Source: Anaerolineae bacterium
GTDB taxonomy: Bacteria > Chloroflexota > Anaerolineae > Promineifilales > Promineifilaceae
Assembly (NCBI GenBank): GCA_019637635.1
Contig: JAHBVI010000007.1
Coordinates: 1-64,000 of the forward strand
Direction: 5' to 3'
Length of the DNA stretch: 64,000 nucleotides
Shown here one piece after another: positions 52,630-61,340 of the stretch. A program made the position numbers and the translations under genes. Under the pieces are notes generated by a model. It was not told the origin of the DNA and searched no databases. It saw only the letters and a program-made list of their open reading frames with translations. How positions within the stretch are numbered: the stretch's first letter is position 1; every line of letters begins with the position of its first letter.

Positions 52630-54687
52630 ATGACTAAACCCCGTTTCCCTTACCCCCCGGCCCGGCAAGCTGATGTGGTAGACAACTATCACGGCCGTGC
52701 CATTCCCGACCCCTACCGCTGGCTGGAAGACCCCGATTCACCGGAAACCCAGGCGTGGACGGCGGCGCAAAATGAACTCACCCGCCACTTTATTGACGAA
52801 CTCCCGGCGCGGGCTGTTTTTGCCGAACGGCTGGCGACGCTGTGGAATTACCCCCGCTACACCGCGCCTGTTACCCGGCATGGCCGCACCTTTTTCCAAA
52901 AGAACGACGGCCTGCAAAACCAACCGGTGCTGTACTGGCAGGAAGGCGACGCGCCGCCACAAGTGCTGCTAGACCCTAATACCTTGAGCGACGATGGCAC
53001 GGTCGCCATCATCGGCCAGTCGGCCACGGACGACGGCCGTTATCTGGCCTACACCCTCTCTCAAAGTGGCTCTGACTGGCAAACCATGCACGTGCGGGAC
53101 GTAGACGCCGGCGCCGATACCGGCGACGTCATTCAATGGTGCAAATTTGCCACCGCCGCCTGGCTGCCGGACAACAGCGGCTTTTACTACGCCCGCTATC
53201 CCACGCCCGCTGAAATGCCGGACGCCCCCCCCAGCACCCACCACCGGGTTTACTTTCACAAAATGGGTACGGCGCAGGCGGCCGATGAACTGGTGTATGC
53301 CCGCCCGGATGCGCCCGATTTGGGCTTTAATCCAGAGGTGACGGACGACGGCCGTTACCTCATCCTCCACGTCTGGGACGGTACCGACCCGCGTAACCGC
53401 CTCTACTACCGCCACCTGCAAACCGGCGACGACTTTGTGCGCCTGATTGACGAGATGGAGGCCAAATACATTTTCCTGGCCAATGATGGCCCGCTCTTCT
53501 ATTTTGAAACCGATTACCAGGCCCCACACGGCCGTGTCATCACCATCAACGTGGAAAATCCCGACCGCGCTCACTGGCAGGAGATCATCCCCGAAAGCGA
53601 CGAAATGATTGAATACTGCCGTCTGGTCAACGAGCATTTTGTGCTTGACCGGCTGCGCCACGCCAGCCACCATCTCTACCTGTTCCAGAAAGATGGCACG
53701 GCCGTTGGCGAAATTCCGCTGCCCACCCTCGGCTCTATTGTAGAATTGAACGGCCGTCGCGCGGACACCTGTTTTTATTACCATTTCCAATCCTTCCTCT
53801 ACCCGCCTACCATCTTTTGTTATGACTTTGCCACAGGGCAGGCGATGGCCGTTTACCAGCCCACCCGGCACTTCGACCCGGCCCTTTACGAGACGACGCA
53901 GGTGTTTTATGAATCGAAAGATGGTACGGCCGTGCCCCTGTTCCTCACCCACAAAAAAGGGCTAAAGCTGGACGGCCGTAATCCTACTATCCTTTATGGT
54001 TATGGCGGCTTCAACATCAATGTGCCCCCCCTCTTTGCGCCTGCCCGGCTGGCCTGGCTGGAACGCGGCGGCGTTTACGCCCAGGCCAACCTGCGCGGCG
54101 GCGCCGAATATGGCGAGGAATGGCACCAGGCGGGCATGTTGCACAACAAACAAAACGTTTTTGACGACTTCATCGCCGCCGCCGAATGGCTCATTGCCCA
54201 GGGATACACATCGCCCCAAAAACTGGCAATTGAAGGGCGCAGCAACGGCGGCCTGCTGGTGGCCGCCTGCATGGTGCAGCGCCCCGACCTCTTTGGCGCG
54301 GCGCATTGCGGCGTGCCCGTCATAGATATGCTGCGCTACCAGCTGTTTACCGCCGGCCGTTACTGGACGAGCGAATACGGCAACGCCACCGCAGACCCGG
54401 CCCACTTTGACTTCCTCCTCGCCTATTCGCCCTTGCACAACGTCAAACCCGGCGTCGCCTACCCGCCGCTCATTATCACCACCGCCGACACCGATGACCG
54501 CGTGGTGCCGATGCACGCCAAGAAGTTCGCTGCTACCCTGCAAGCAGCCGACCCAGGCACCCATCCGCTTCTCCTGCGGGTGGAGATGAAAGCCGGGCAC
54601 GGCCTGGGCAAACCCACCGCCAAACTCATTGAAGAAGCCGCTGATGTCTATGCTTTCCTGTGGACAATGTTGCTGGGGAATGGGTGA
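52630..54687 (+). CDS. Prolyl oligopeptidase family serine peptidase
   Basis: A 685-residue S9A-family peptidase that cleaves after proline in short peptides. Seen: an N-terminal domain (DPYRWLEDPDSPETQAW), a seven-bladed propeller region (~70-420), then the alpha/beta-hydrolase domain with YGYGGFNI, ANLRGGAEYGEEWHQAG, the catalytic Ser in EGRSNGGLLVAA, Asp in TTADTDDRVVP and His in KAGHGLGKP. Length is usual for the family. No signal peptide, so cytoplasmic. The ATG abuts the word repeat. Confidence 0.95.
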   Translation: MTKPRFPYPPARQADVVDNYHGRAIPDPYRWLEDPDSPETQAWTAAQNELTRHFIDELPARAVFAERLATLWNYPRYTAPVTRHGRTFFQKNDGLQNQPVLYWQEGDAPPQVLLDPNTLSDDGTVAIIGQSATDDGRYLAYTLSQSGSDWQTMHVRDVDAGADTGDVIQWCKFATAAWLPDNSGFYYARYPTPAEMPDAPPSTHHRVYFHKMGTAQAADELVYARPDAPDLGFNPEVTDDGRYLILHVWDGTDPRNRLYYRHLQTGDDFVRLIDEMEAKYIFLANDGPLFYFETDYQAPHGRVITINVENPDRAHWQEIIPESDEMIEYCRLVNEHFVLDRLRHASHHLYLFQKDGTAVGEIPLPTLGSIVELNGRRADTCFYYHFQSFLYPPTIFCYDFATGQAMAVYQPTRHFDPALYETTQVFYESKDGTAVPLFLTHKKGLKLDGRNPTILYGYGGFNINVPPLFAPARLAWLERGGVYAQANLRGGAEYGEEWHQAGMLHNKQNVFDDFIAAAEWLIAQGYTSPQKLAIEGRSNGGLLVAACMVQRPDLFGAAHCGVPVIDMLRYQLFTAGRYWTSEYGNATADPAHFDFLLAYSPLHNVKPGVAYPPLIITTADTDDRVVPMHAKKFAATLQAADPGTHPLLLRVEMKAGHGLGKPTAKLIEEAADVYAFLWTMLLGNG

Positions 54688-54699
54688 TCCGTAGCCGCC

Positions 54700-56073
54700 A
54701 TGCACAAACGTAAACAAAACATCTGGCGGCTGGTGGTGGCGCTGGCGGCGGTGGGACTGGTCCTCTCCCTCTTACCGGCGGCCACATCGCTTGATGACCT
54801 CACAGGGGAAGAGACGGCCGTCGGGCAACTGCGTGGCGTACTCCATTGGTTGAACACAGCCGTGCGCCCCCAACCTGCGCTCGCCCCCGACACAGAGATG
54901 GCGGTCACGGCCGTTTCCCCCCTGGGCGTCAACACCTTTTTGCAGACCGAAGTGGAAGAAGCCAAACGCGCCCGCAGCCTGGAACTGGCGCGGCAGGCCG
55001 GTTTCACCTTCCTGCGCCAGGAGTTCACCTGGGAAGATATTGAGGTGCATGGCAAGGGAGATTTTGTAGACCGGCGCAACGATCCCGACGGCGTGAATGC
55101 CTGGTTGAAGTATGACCACATTGTGCAACTGGCGGAGGAATACGACATGGAGCTAATCGCCCGGCTGAGCAACCCCCCGGCCTGGACGCGGGCGCTGCCG
55201 GAAGAACAAACCGGCGCCCTGGCCCCCCCGGACGATTACCAGGATTTTGTGGATTTTGTCACGGCCGTCGCCACTCGCTATCGGGGGCGTATCCACTACT
55301 ACCAGATATGGAACGAACCCAACGGCAATGGCGAATGGGGCCACCACCAACCCGTCAACCCGGAGCAGTATACCGACCTGTTGTGCCGCGCTTATAAAGC
55401 AGTGAAGGCCGTAGACCCTACGGCCGTTGTTCTGGCCGGCGCATTGACCCCCACCGTTGAACTCAGCCCGGCCAATGTCAACGACCTGGTCTTTTTGCAG
55501 CGCATGTACAATGCCGGCGCCGCCGCCTGTTTTGACGTGATGTCTGCCCAGGGCTACGGTCTGTGGTCGGGGGCCACCGACCAGCGGCTGCGGCCAAACG
55601 TCATCAACTTCCCCCACCATCTGCTCATCCGCGACCTGATGGTGCGCAATGGCGACGCCGCCAAACCAATCTGGATTAGCGAAATGGGTTGGAATGTGGC
55701 CCCAGAGGGCATGGATGCCCACTATGGCCGGGTGACGGAAACGCAGCAGGCGCAGTATGCCGTGGAAGCCTATGACCGCATCCAGGCCGAGTGGCCCTGG
55801 GTGGGGGTGAGCGCGTATTGGTTTTTGAAACGGCCGTCGGACAGCGAACAAAACGACGCCTGGTATTACTTCCGCCTGCTGGAACCCGATTTCACCCCCC
55901 TGCCGGTTTACACCGCCCTGGTTGACCGCGCCGCCCAAAACGAACCCATCACACCCGCCCCCCACTGGGTATACGCCTGGGCGCAAGTCCGTCCCGCGTT
56001 ATTCACCCTCAGCGCCGCCATCCTCTTTTTTGCCCTGCTGCGCTGGCTGATGGGGGAAGAGGTAATGGGGTAA
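54700..56073 (+). CDS. Membrane-anchored glycoside-hydrolase-like protein
   Basis: A 457-residue protein with an N-terminal signal/anchor helix (~8-28) and a C-terminal membrane helix (~430-450). Seen: a TIM-barrel-like middle with NTFLQTEVEEA, RQAGFTFLRQEFTWEDIE, the acid/base signature WNEPN (~residue 208) and a second catalytic Glu in WISEMGW (~residue 326). These two Glu residues sit where clan GH-A enzymes (such as GH5/GH39/xylosidase-like) have them. Substrate unknown. It starts 12 bases after the peptidase stop. Probably outside the cell. Confidence 0.8.
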   Translation: MHKRKQNIWRLVVALAAVGLVLSLLPAATSLDDLTGEETAVGQLRGVLHWLNTAVRPQPALAPDTEMAVTAVSPLGVNTFLQTEVEEAKRARSLELARQAGFTFLRQEFTWEDIEVHGKGDFVDRRNDPDGVNAWLKYDHIVQLAEEYDMELIARLSNPPAWTRALPEEQTGALAPPDDYQDFVDFVTAVATRYRGRIHYYQIWNEPNGNGEWGHHQPVNPEQYTDLLCRAYKAVKAVDPTAVVLAGALTPTVELSPANVNDLVFLQRMYNAGAAACFDVMSAQGYGLWSGATDQRLRPNVINFPHHLLIRDLMVRNGDAAKPIWISEMGWNVAPEGMDAHYGRVTETQQAQYAVEAYDRIQAEWPWVGVSAYWFLKRPSDSEQNDAWYYFRLLEPDFTPLPVYTALVDRAAQNEPITPAPHWVYAWAQVRPALFTLSAAILFFALLRWLMGEEVMG

Positions 56074-56109
56074 TTACCCAATTCCCCCATTACCCAATAA
56101 AATACCCGC

Positions 56110-57129
56110 ATGACGGATTGGCAAAACGTGATTGGGCATGGGTGGGCGGTGCAAATGCTGCGGCAGAGTTTGCAGCACGGCCGTAACGGACACGCCTACC
56201 TCATCACCGGCCCCGACCAGGTGGGCAAGACCACGCTGGCCCGCGCCCTGGCCCAGGCGCTCAACTGCACCGGCCAGGCGGATGGCTCGTGTGGCCCCGG
56301 CCATCTGTGCCGCGCCTGCGCCCTCATCGCCAACGACCGGTATCCCGACGTGCGCCTGGTAGAGCCAGAGGTTAGTGGCCGGGGCAAACTGACGTTGAAA
56401 ATTGAGACCATCCGCCAGTTACAGCAAGAGTTGAACCTGTCGGCGTATGAAGCCCGCACCAAAGTGGCTATCCTCAAGCGGTTTGACGCCGCCACCATTG
56501 GCGCCTCTAACGCCTTCCTCAAAACGCTAGAAGAGCCACCGCCGCGCGTGGTGCTGATTCTGACGGCCACAGACGCCGACACCCTGCTGCCGACCATCTC
56601 CTCGCGCTGCCGCACGTTGAACCTACGGCCGTTAGCCACCGAACTGATCGAGCAAAGTTTGACCACCCGCTGGCGGGTGGATGATGAGATGGCCCACCTG
56701 CTGGCGCATCTGGCCGACGGCCGTCTTGGTTGGGCGGTACGGGCGGCGCAAGAGTCGGCCATTTTAGAGGAGCGGGCAGCGCATCTGGCGCAGTTGCAGG
56801 AGGCATTGGCGGGCAGCCGGGTGCGTCGTTTTCAACTGGCCGACAAACTGGCGAACAAACCGGAAGCCGCCCCCGCCGTGTTGCAGACGTGGGTGAGTTG
56901 GTGGCGGGATGTGAATTTGCTGGCGCAAAGTGGGGGAACGGGCTTGGCCGCGCTGACCAACATTGACCAGCTAGACGCCATGCGCCAGACTGCCAGCCGT
57001 GTGCCGGACACGGCCGTACTCGCCAGCCTCAAACAAACCACCCTGGCCCTCTGGCAACTGGAGCATAATGCCAACGGCCGTCTCGTCCTGGAAAACCTGT
57101 TTCTCACCTATCCCTATCTGACGACGTGA
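56110..57129 (+). CDS. holB: DNA polymerase III subunit delta'
   Basis: A 339-residue clamp-loader subunit. Seen: GHGWAVQMLRQSLQHGRNGHA, the P-loop region GPDQVGKTTLARALA, a Cys cluster of the zinc-binding module (C-x..C-G-P-G-H-L-C-R-A-C), and the arginine-finger/sensor region LEEPPPRVVLILTATD with PTISSRCRTL. Known: delta' works with delta and tau/gamma to load the beta clamp. Size is normal. TAAAAT at 56096-56101, 8 bases ahead of the ATG, could be a leaderless promoter; there is no ribosome site. Confidence 0.92.
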   Translation: MTDWQNVIGHGWAVQMLRQSLQHGRNGHAYLITGPDQVGKTTLARALAQALNCTGQADGSCGPGHLCRACALIANDRYPDVRLVEPEVSGRGKLTLKIETIRQLQQELNLSAYEARTKVAILKRFDAATIGASNAFLKTLEEPPPRVVLILTATDADTLLPTISSRCRTLNLRPLATELIEQSLTTRWRVDDEMAHLLAHLADGRLGWAVRAAQESAILEERAAHLAQLQEALAGSRVRRFQLADKLANKPEAAPAVLQTWVSWWRDVNLLAQSGGTGLAALTNIDQLDAMRQTASRVPDTAVLASLKQTTLALWQLEHNANGRLVLENLFLTYPYLTT

Positions 57130-57197
57130 TTGGTAATCGGTAATCCGTAATCGGGCTTCGGCTAACGGTTTACGGATAACGGCTCACGGATAACGAA
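57130..57197. repeat. GGTAATCCGTAATCGG word-repeat module
   Basis: TTGGTAATCGGTAATCCGTA, then CGGTTTACGGATAACGGCTC and further CACGG words. The remaining 64 bases hold the promoter below. Confidence 0.75.
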
Positions 57198-57243
57198 TAC
57201 AACCACCACCCCCCATTCCCGTATACCTCTGCGTAGCAATTGC

Positions 57244-57252
57244 TGGTAAAAT
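57244..57252 (+). promoter_or_regulatory. Extended -10 promoter, probable leaderless start
   Basis: TG-G-TAAAAT is an exact extended -10. It ends 9 bases before the ATG at 57262, so the transcript would start at or just before the start codon. Confidence 0.55.
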
Positions 57253-57261
57253 GACGACATC

Positions 57262-57978
57262 ATGTTAGCTGAAGCACTGCCCACGATATTTACCTGGTAC
57301 AACCTGCCCTTCACCATCATGCTGGTTTTGTGTGGCCTGTTGGCCGTGTTCCAGTTGGTGGGCTTGGGCGGGGATGGCGACTCCGACCTGGACGCTGACT
57401 TTGACGCCGACATTGATGCCGATGTTGACCTCGACTTCGACGCCGACGCCGATCTGGATGCTGACATTGACGCCGATGCCGATCTGGATGTAGATGGCGG
57501 CCTCGATTTCTTGTCTGTGCTGGCCTTTGTGGGGGTGGGCAAAGCGCCGCTGATGGTGGTATTGGTGGTGCTGCTGGGCAGCATGGCCATCATCGGCTGG
57601 ACGCTGAACAGTCTGTTGGAGGCGGTATTAGGCAGCTATCCGGCCTGGGGGCTGCTGCTGGTTTTGCCCCTTTCCTTCCTCATCGGCGGCCTCATTTCGT
57701 CCCGCGTCGCTCGTGTGATTGGTCGCGCGCTGCCCTCGATTAGCAGTACGGCTACCAGCGCCGCCGGGCTAGTGGGGCGGCGTGGCGCGGTTATCAGCCC
57801 GCGCCTGGATAGCCGGTATGGCCTGGTGCGCGTGCGCGACCAGGGCGGCACCCTGATCAACGTCTTTGCCATTACCGCCGGCGAGGAGCCAATTGACGGT
57901 AAGTCAGAAGTGGTGCTGGTTGAGTATGACGCGGCCAACAGACGGTACACGGCCGTGCCAATCAATAGAGAGCCGTAA
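57262..57978 (+). CDS. YqiJ-like (DUF1449) membrane protein with an Asp-repeat loop
   Basis: A 238-residue membrane protein of the YqiJ/NfeD-like kind. Seen: a first hydrophobic segment (~16-36), a 40-residue acidic loop made of Asp-Ala-Asp-x-Asp repeats (~37-77), two more hydrophobic segments (~82-110 and 125-150), and a C-terminal beta-barrel, OB-like region ([21 protein letters not shown]). Known: YqiJ pairs with the flotillin YqiK in Enterobacteria. Here the flotillin gene follows directly. The Asp loop is unusual; Ca2+/Mg2+ binding is a guess. Leaderless start (see promoter). Confidence 0.78.
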   Translation: MLAEALPTIFTWYNLPFTIMLVLCGLLAVFQLVGLGGDGDSDLDADFDADIDADVDLDFDADADLDADIDADADLDVDGGLDFLSVLAFVGVGKAPLMVVLVVLLGSMAIIGWTLNSLLEAVLGSYPAWGLLLVLPLSFLIGGLISSRVARVIGRALPSISSTATSAAGLVGRRGAVISPRLDSRYGLVRVRDQGGTLINVFAITAGEEPIDGKSEVVLVEYDAANRRYTAVPINREP

Positions 57979-57990
57979 GCAACGTCAGTT

Positions 57991-58054
57991 ATTGAGTAAT
58001 TTGTAATTGGGTAATTGGGTAATTGAAGAGCCAATTACCCAATTACCCAATTAC
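57991..58054. repeat. AATTGGGT word-repeat module
   Basis: ATTGAGTAATTTGTAATTGG and GTAATTGGGTAATTG on the left mirror CAATTACCCAATTACCCAAT on the right across AAGAGC. AAGGAGG follows. Confidence 0.85.
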
Positions 58055-58073
58055 AAACTTCAAGGAGGATCCC

Positions 58074-60122
58074 ATGCAAATTCTAATCCCTGCCGCCATC
58101 ATTTTTGTGGCCGTCCTATTCAGCATCATCCTTTTTTTCTCCATCTTGCGCGCCTACGTCAAGACGCCGCCCAACCGCGCTTTTGTGCGCACCGGCGGAC
58201 TGGGCCGTGCTACGGCTCCGCCCAAAGTGGTGATGAACGGCGGTGGCTGGGTCTTTCGCACCATCCACGAGCTGACCTGGGTAGACCTGAACACGATGGC
58301 CATTGAAATTGAGCGCACCGGCGAAACGGCGCTGCTGACCATTGATCCGCAATATGCGGACATCAAGGTCATCTTTTACATCAAAGTAAGCCCCACCATT
58401 GATGGCATCGTAGACGCCGCCCGCACCATTGGCGGCAAGCAGGTGGATGGGGCGACGGTAAAAGAATTGGTGGACGCCAAACTGGACGGCGCATTGCGTG
58501 ACGTAGCCGCCACCTTTACCCTGATGAGCCTGCATCAAGAGCGGGAAAAGTTCATCGAGGAAGTGCAAAACCGGCTCAAAGCCGACCTGGAAGAAAACGG
58601 CCTGACGCTGGAATCCGTCTCCATTCTCACCCTGCGCGCCGCCCGGCAAGGCTCCTTTGGTACCGATGACGTGTTCGGCGCGCAGGTAGCCCGCGCCAAT
58701 GCCCAGGTGATCCAGCAGGCGTTGCGCGAGCGTAACGATATTGAGCGCAAGATGGAAATTGAGATTAAAAAGAAAGACACGGAAACGGCCCGCCAACGAT
58801 TAGACCTGGATCGTGATCTGGCATTGGCAGCGGCCACGCAGGAACGAGAAGTGCGCACCATGCAGGCCACGGAAAAAGCCAATGCCGACCACAAGGTTTT
58901 TGAAGAAGAACAAAAATCTGAGCAGGCGCGCATTGGCAAGGAGCGGGCGGTGGCGCTCTTGGAAATGCAAAAAGCGCAAGAACTGGCTGTGCAAAATGAG
59001 CGCAACCAGCAAGAGGTCATGTCTACGGAACTGACCCGCCGCCAGACGTTGGAACTGGCCGATCAGCAGCGGCAAATTGCCCTGGTGCAGGCGGAACAGG
59101 AACGGGAGCGGGCCGAGCAAGAACGGCTGTTGGTTTTAGCCAAACGCGAAGAAGCTGCTCAGGCGGTGAAAACGGTGGAAGCCACCGAGCAGGCGCAGCG
59201 CGAGGCCAAGATCAGCCTGATTCAGGCGGAGCGCGAAGCGCAAAAGGCAATGATTGAGCAGAAGAACCGCATTGAGTTGGAGGCGCTGCGTAAACAACGC
59301 GAGGCGGAAGCCGAAGCGGCGGCGCTAAAGGCGCGTGCGGCAGCCGAAGCGGAAGCGGCCCTGAAGCAGGCGGAAACCATTCGCACCCAGGCGCAGGCGG
59401 AAACGGAAGCGGAAAAACTGCGCGCCGAAGCGGCCAAAGCGCAGGCGTCGGCGGTGGGTCTGGCCGATGCGGACGTGCTGCGGGCCAAGGCGGAAGCGGC
59501 CATGCAGGAAGCGGAAGCGGTGAAGGCCAAAGCGGTGGCCGAAGCGGAAGGGGCCAAAGCCAAAGCGGAGGCGCTGGCTGCCTACGATGGTGTGGCGCAG
59601 CGGGTAGAAATTTTGAAATTGCAGCTAGACGCGCAGGTACAAATTGAGGTGGCGAAGGCCGATGCGCTGGCCAAGGCGCTGGCTTCGATGAATATCAAGA
59701 TGATTGGCGACCCCAATGCGGCGGCTTCGCTGCTGCGTATGGTGACGCTGTCTGACGGCCTGGGCGAGGTGTTGAAAAATACGCCCGCGCCGGTGTTGGA
59801 AGCGGGGCAGCAGTTGCTCAACCGGATCACGGGTAATGCCGGGGATGACAGCCTGACCAGAGCGGCCAATGGCGCGCATACCGGTACGGATGTGGCTGAA
59901 CTGGCGCTGCTGGTGCCGGAGATTGTGCAAAAGGTGGAGCAGCATCTGAATGTGAACAAGCTTAAGGGGAAAACGGTGGGCGAGGCGCTGCAACTGCTCA
60001 GTGAAAAAGCGCCGGATGATGAAGTGGTGCAAAAGGCGCAAACGGCCGTGACCCAACTCCCCATTATCCGTGACCTGCCGTTTGATGATTTTTATTTAAG
60101 GGCGACAGCCGGTAATCCGTAA
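58074..60122 (+). CDS. Flotillin-family protein (SPFH domain, YqiK-like)
   Basis: A 682-residue membrane-raft protein. Seen: an N-terminal membrane helix (~2-25), an SPFH/Band 7 domain (~30-215; KTPPNRAFVRTGG, LTIDPQYADIKVIFYIKVSPT), and a long Ala/Glu/Lys/Arg-rich coiled coil (~215-510) made of AEAEAAALKARAAAEAEA-like repeats. A C-terminal region (~515-680) contains INIKMIGDPNAAASLLRMV-type sequence. Known: YqiK/FloT organise membrane microdomains. The start ATG is preceded by AAGGAGG; an earlier in-frame codon at 58023 would translate the repeat. It follows the YqiJ-like gene. Confidence 0.9.
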   Translation: MQILIPAAIIFVAVLFSIILFFSILRAYVKTPPNRAFVRTGGLGRATAPPKVVMNGGGWVFRTIHELTWVDLNTMAIEIERTGETALLTIDPQYADIKVIFYIKVSPTIDGIVDAARTIGGKQVDGATVKELVDAKLDGALRDVAATFTLMSLHQEREKFIEEVQNRLKADLEENGLTLESVSILTLRAARQGSFGTDDVFGAQVARANAQVIQQALRERNDIERKMEIEIKKKDTETARQRLDLDRDLALAAATQEREVRTMQATEKANADHKVFEEEQKSEQARIGKERAVALLEMQKAQELAVQNERNQQEVMSTELTRRQTLELADQQRQIALVQAEQERERAEQERLLVLAKREEAAQAVKTVEATEQAQREAKISLIQAEREAQKAMIEQKNRIELEALRKQREAEAEAAALKARAAAEAEAALKQAETIRTQAQAETEAEKLRAEAAKAQASAVGLADADVLRAKAEAAMQEAEAVKAKAVAEAEGAKAKAEALAAYDGVAQRVEILKLQLDAQVQIEVAKADALAKALASMNIKMIGDPNAAASLLRMVTLSDGLGEVLKNTPAPVLEAGQQLLNRITGNAGDDSLTRAANGAHTGTDVAELALLVPEIVQKVEQHLNVNKLKGKTVGEALQLLSEKAPDDEVVQKAQTAVTQLPIIRDLPFDDFYLRATAGNP

Positions 60123-60170
60123 TCGGTGGGTTGGTCATTAGTCATTGACCATTGACCATTGGAAATTGAC

Positions 60171-60695
60171 ATGGGTTTGTGGGCAAAGGTGCGGCGGGTG
60201 GTGCAGACGGCCGTGTCCGACCTGTTCAGTGAAGAATCGGACACGGCTGTGCCAGACCAGACGACCGTGCATATTCAGGATACGCAGCGGCGGCTGGATG
60301 GCCTGAAAAATGACCTGGCGCTGGCATTGGCCCGTGAGCAGCAGGCGGAAACAGTCTGGCGCGTGGCGCAGGCGCAGGGTCAGCCTGGCGCGGCCGAATT
60401 GGAAGAGCAGCACCGGGCGTTTGGGCAAACCATTGCTGCCCTGCAAGCCGAAATTGACCGGCTACAAATCCGCCTGGCGGCCCTCACCAGCCAGTCCGCC
60501 CATCTGGCGGCGCGTGAAGACAATGTGACGATGTTGGAACGGCTGCACACCTTGCAGCGGGAGTTAGACAAAACGGCCGTGACCCTGCACCACGAACTGG
60601 CCGACCGCGAGGAGCAAATTGCCCACCGCGAAGACATCGCCGCTGCCCGTGAGGAAATCCGCTCGGCCACAAGGCTGGGGCATGATGAACTGTAA
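60171..60695 (+). CDS. PspA/IM30-like coiled-coil protein (short)
   Basis: A 174-residue coiled-coil protein. Seen: the start MGLWAKVRRVVQTAVSDLF resembles the amphipathic N-terminal helix of PspA/IM30 (MGLF-type), followed by nearly continuous heptads (residues ~40-170, LERLHTLQRELDKTAVTLHH). It is shorter than usual PspA (220-240 residues). Known: PspA-type proteins bind stressed membranes and form rods or rings. It lies between the flotillin and the channel-like gene, 48 bases after flotillin and 13 before the next start. No ribosome site is visible. Confidence 0.6.
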   Translation: MGLWAKVRRVVQTAVSDLFSEESDTAVPDQTTVHIQDTQRRLDGLKNDLALALAREQQAETVWRVAQAQGQPGAAELEEQHRAFGQTIAALQAEIDRLQIRLAALTSQSAHLAAREDNVTMLERLHTLQRELDKTAVTLHHELADREEQIAHREDIAAAREEIRSATRLGHDEL

Positions 60696-60708
60696 AAGCA
60701 AGTAACAG

Positions 60709-61170
60709 ATGTTAACCCCAGAGCAACAAGCAGCCCTTGATCAATTGTTTCCGCCGGTAAAAAATGGGAATGGGCAAGGCACGGCCGTGTCTGTCCCCAC
60801 TTTCTTGTCTGACCCGCTGCAAGTCTGGTTGGGTGTATCCGGTGAGCAGGTGCAGGCGTATCTGGACGCTTTTTTTCAGCAGCGAGATACCTGGGAGGGC
60901 CGTTTTCTGGATTGGGCCGAAAGTAATCCCATGGAATCTGCTTTTGGTTTCCTGGGTGCGGCCGCAGCCGCTTTTTACGCTGCCGAACGGGTGGAGAACC
61001 CCAAAATCAACACTTTTATAGACGCCTTTTATTACATCGCTACCTGCGCCTCGGTGGGTTATGCCGACGTGTTTGCCGTCACCCAAACCGGCAAAGCCAT
61101 CGCCTCTATGGTGATGGTGATTGGCCCTGGCCTGGCCGACCGTGCCTTGAATCGCCCTGTTAGTCGGTAA
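60709..61170 (+). CDS. Ion-channel-like membrane protein, atypical K+ filter
   Basis: A 153-residue protein. Seen: a soluble N-terminus (~1-75), one hydrophobic segment (~78-95, ESAFGFLGAAAAAFYAAE), then a pore-loop-like segment FIDAFYYIATCASVGYADVF and a final hydrophobic helix (GKAIASMVMVIGPGLA). The middle resembles the Ion_trans_2 pore; the filter reads SVGYAD where potassium channels have TVGYGD. The Gly-Tyr pair is kept, the second Gly is Ala, and Thr is Ser. Selectivity is therefore doubtful. It follows the PspA-like gene by 13 bases and may belong with the flotillin set. Confidence 0.6.
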   Translation: MLTPEQQAALDQLFPPVKNGNGQGTAVSVPTFLSDPLQVWLGVSGEQVQAYLDAFFQQRDTWEGRFLDWAESNPMESAFGFLGAAAAAFYAAERVENPKINTFIDAFYYIATCASVGYADVFAVTQTGKAIASMVMVIGPGLADRALNRPVSR

Positions 61171-61190
61171 TCGGTAATCGGTAATCGGTC
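61162..61190. repeat. GGTAATC word repeat overlapping the channel gene's stop
   Basis: CGGTAATCGGTAATCGG words starting in the last codons of the channel-like gene (stop 61168-61170). No inverted half follows. Confidence 0.65.
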
Positions 61191-61257
61191 ATAGTGACCT
61201 GGATGTGACTTCTGGCACATCTGTTGTGCGGGCACGGCCGTTAAACTGCTGATGTTG

Positions 61258-61317
61258 TGTCACGTACCAAGTGTCAAGTGTCAGGTAACTTGACACCTGA
61301 CACCTGACACATGACAC
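61258..61317. repeat. GTGTCA/TGACAC word-repeat module
   Basis: CAAGTGTCAAGTGTCAGGTA on the left is mirrored by TTGACACCTGACACCTGACA on the right. A CAGGAG ribosome site follows. This word is not seen elsewhere in the window. Confidence 0.78.
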
Positions 61318-61340
61318 AAATAACTCTCAGGAGAAACAAG

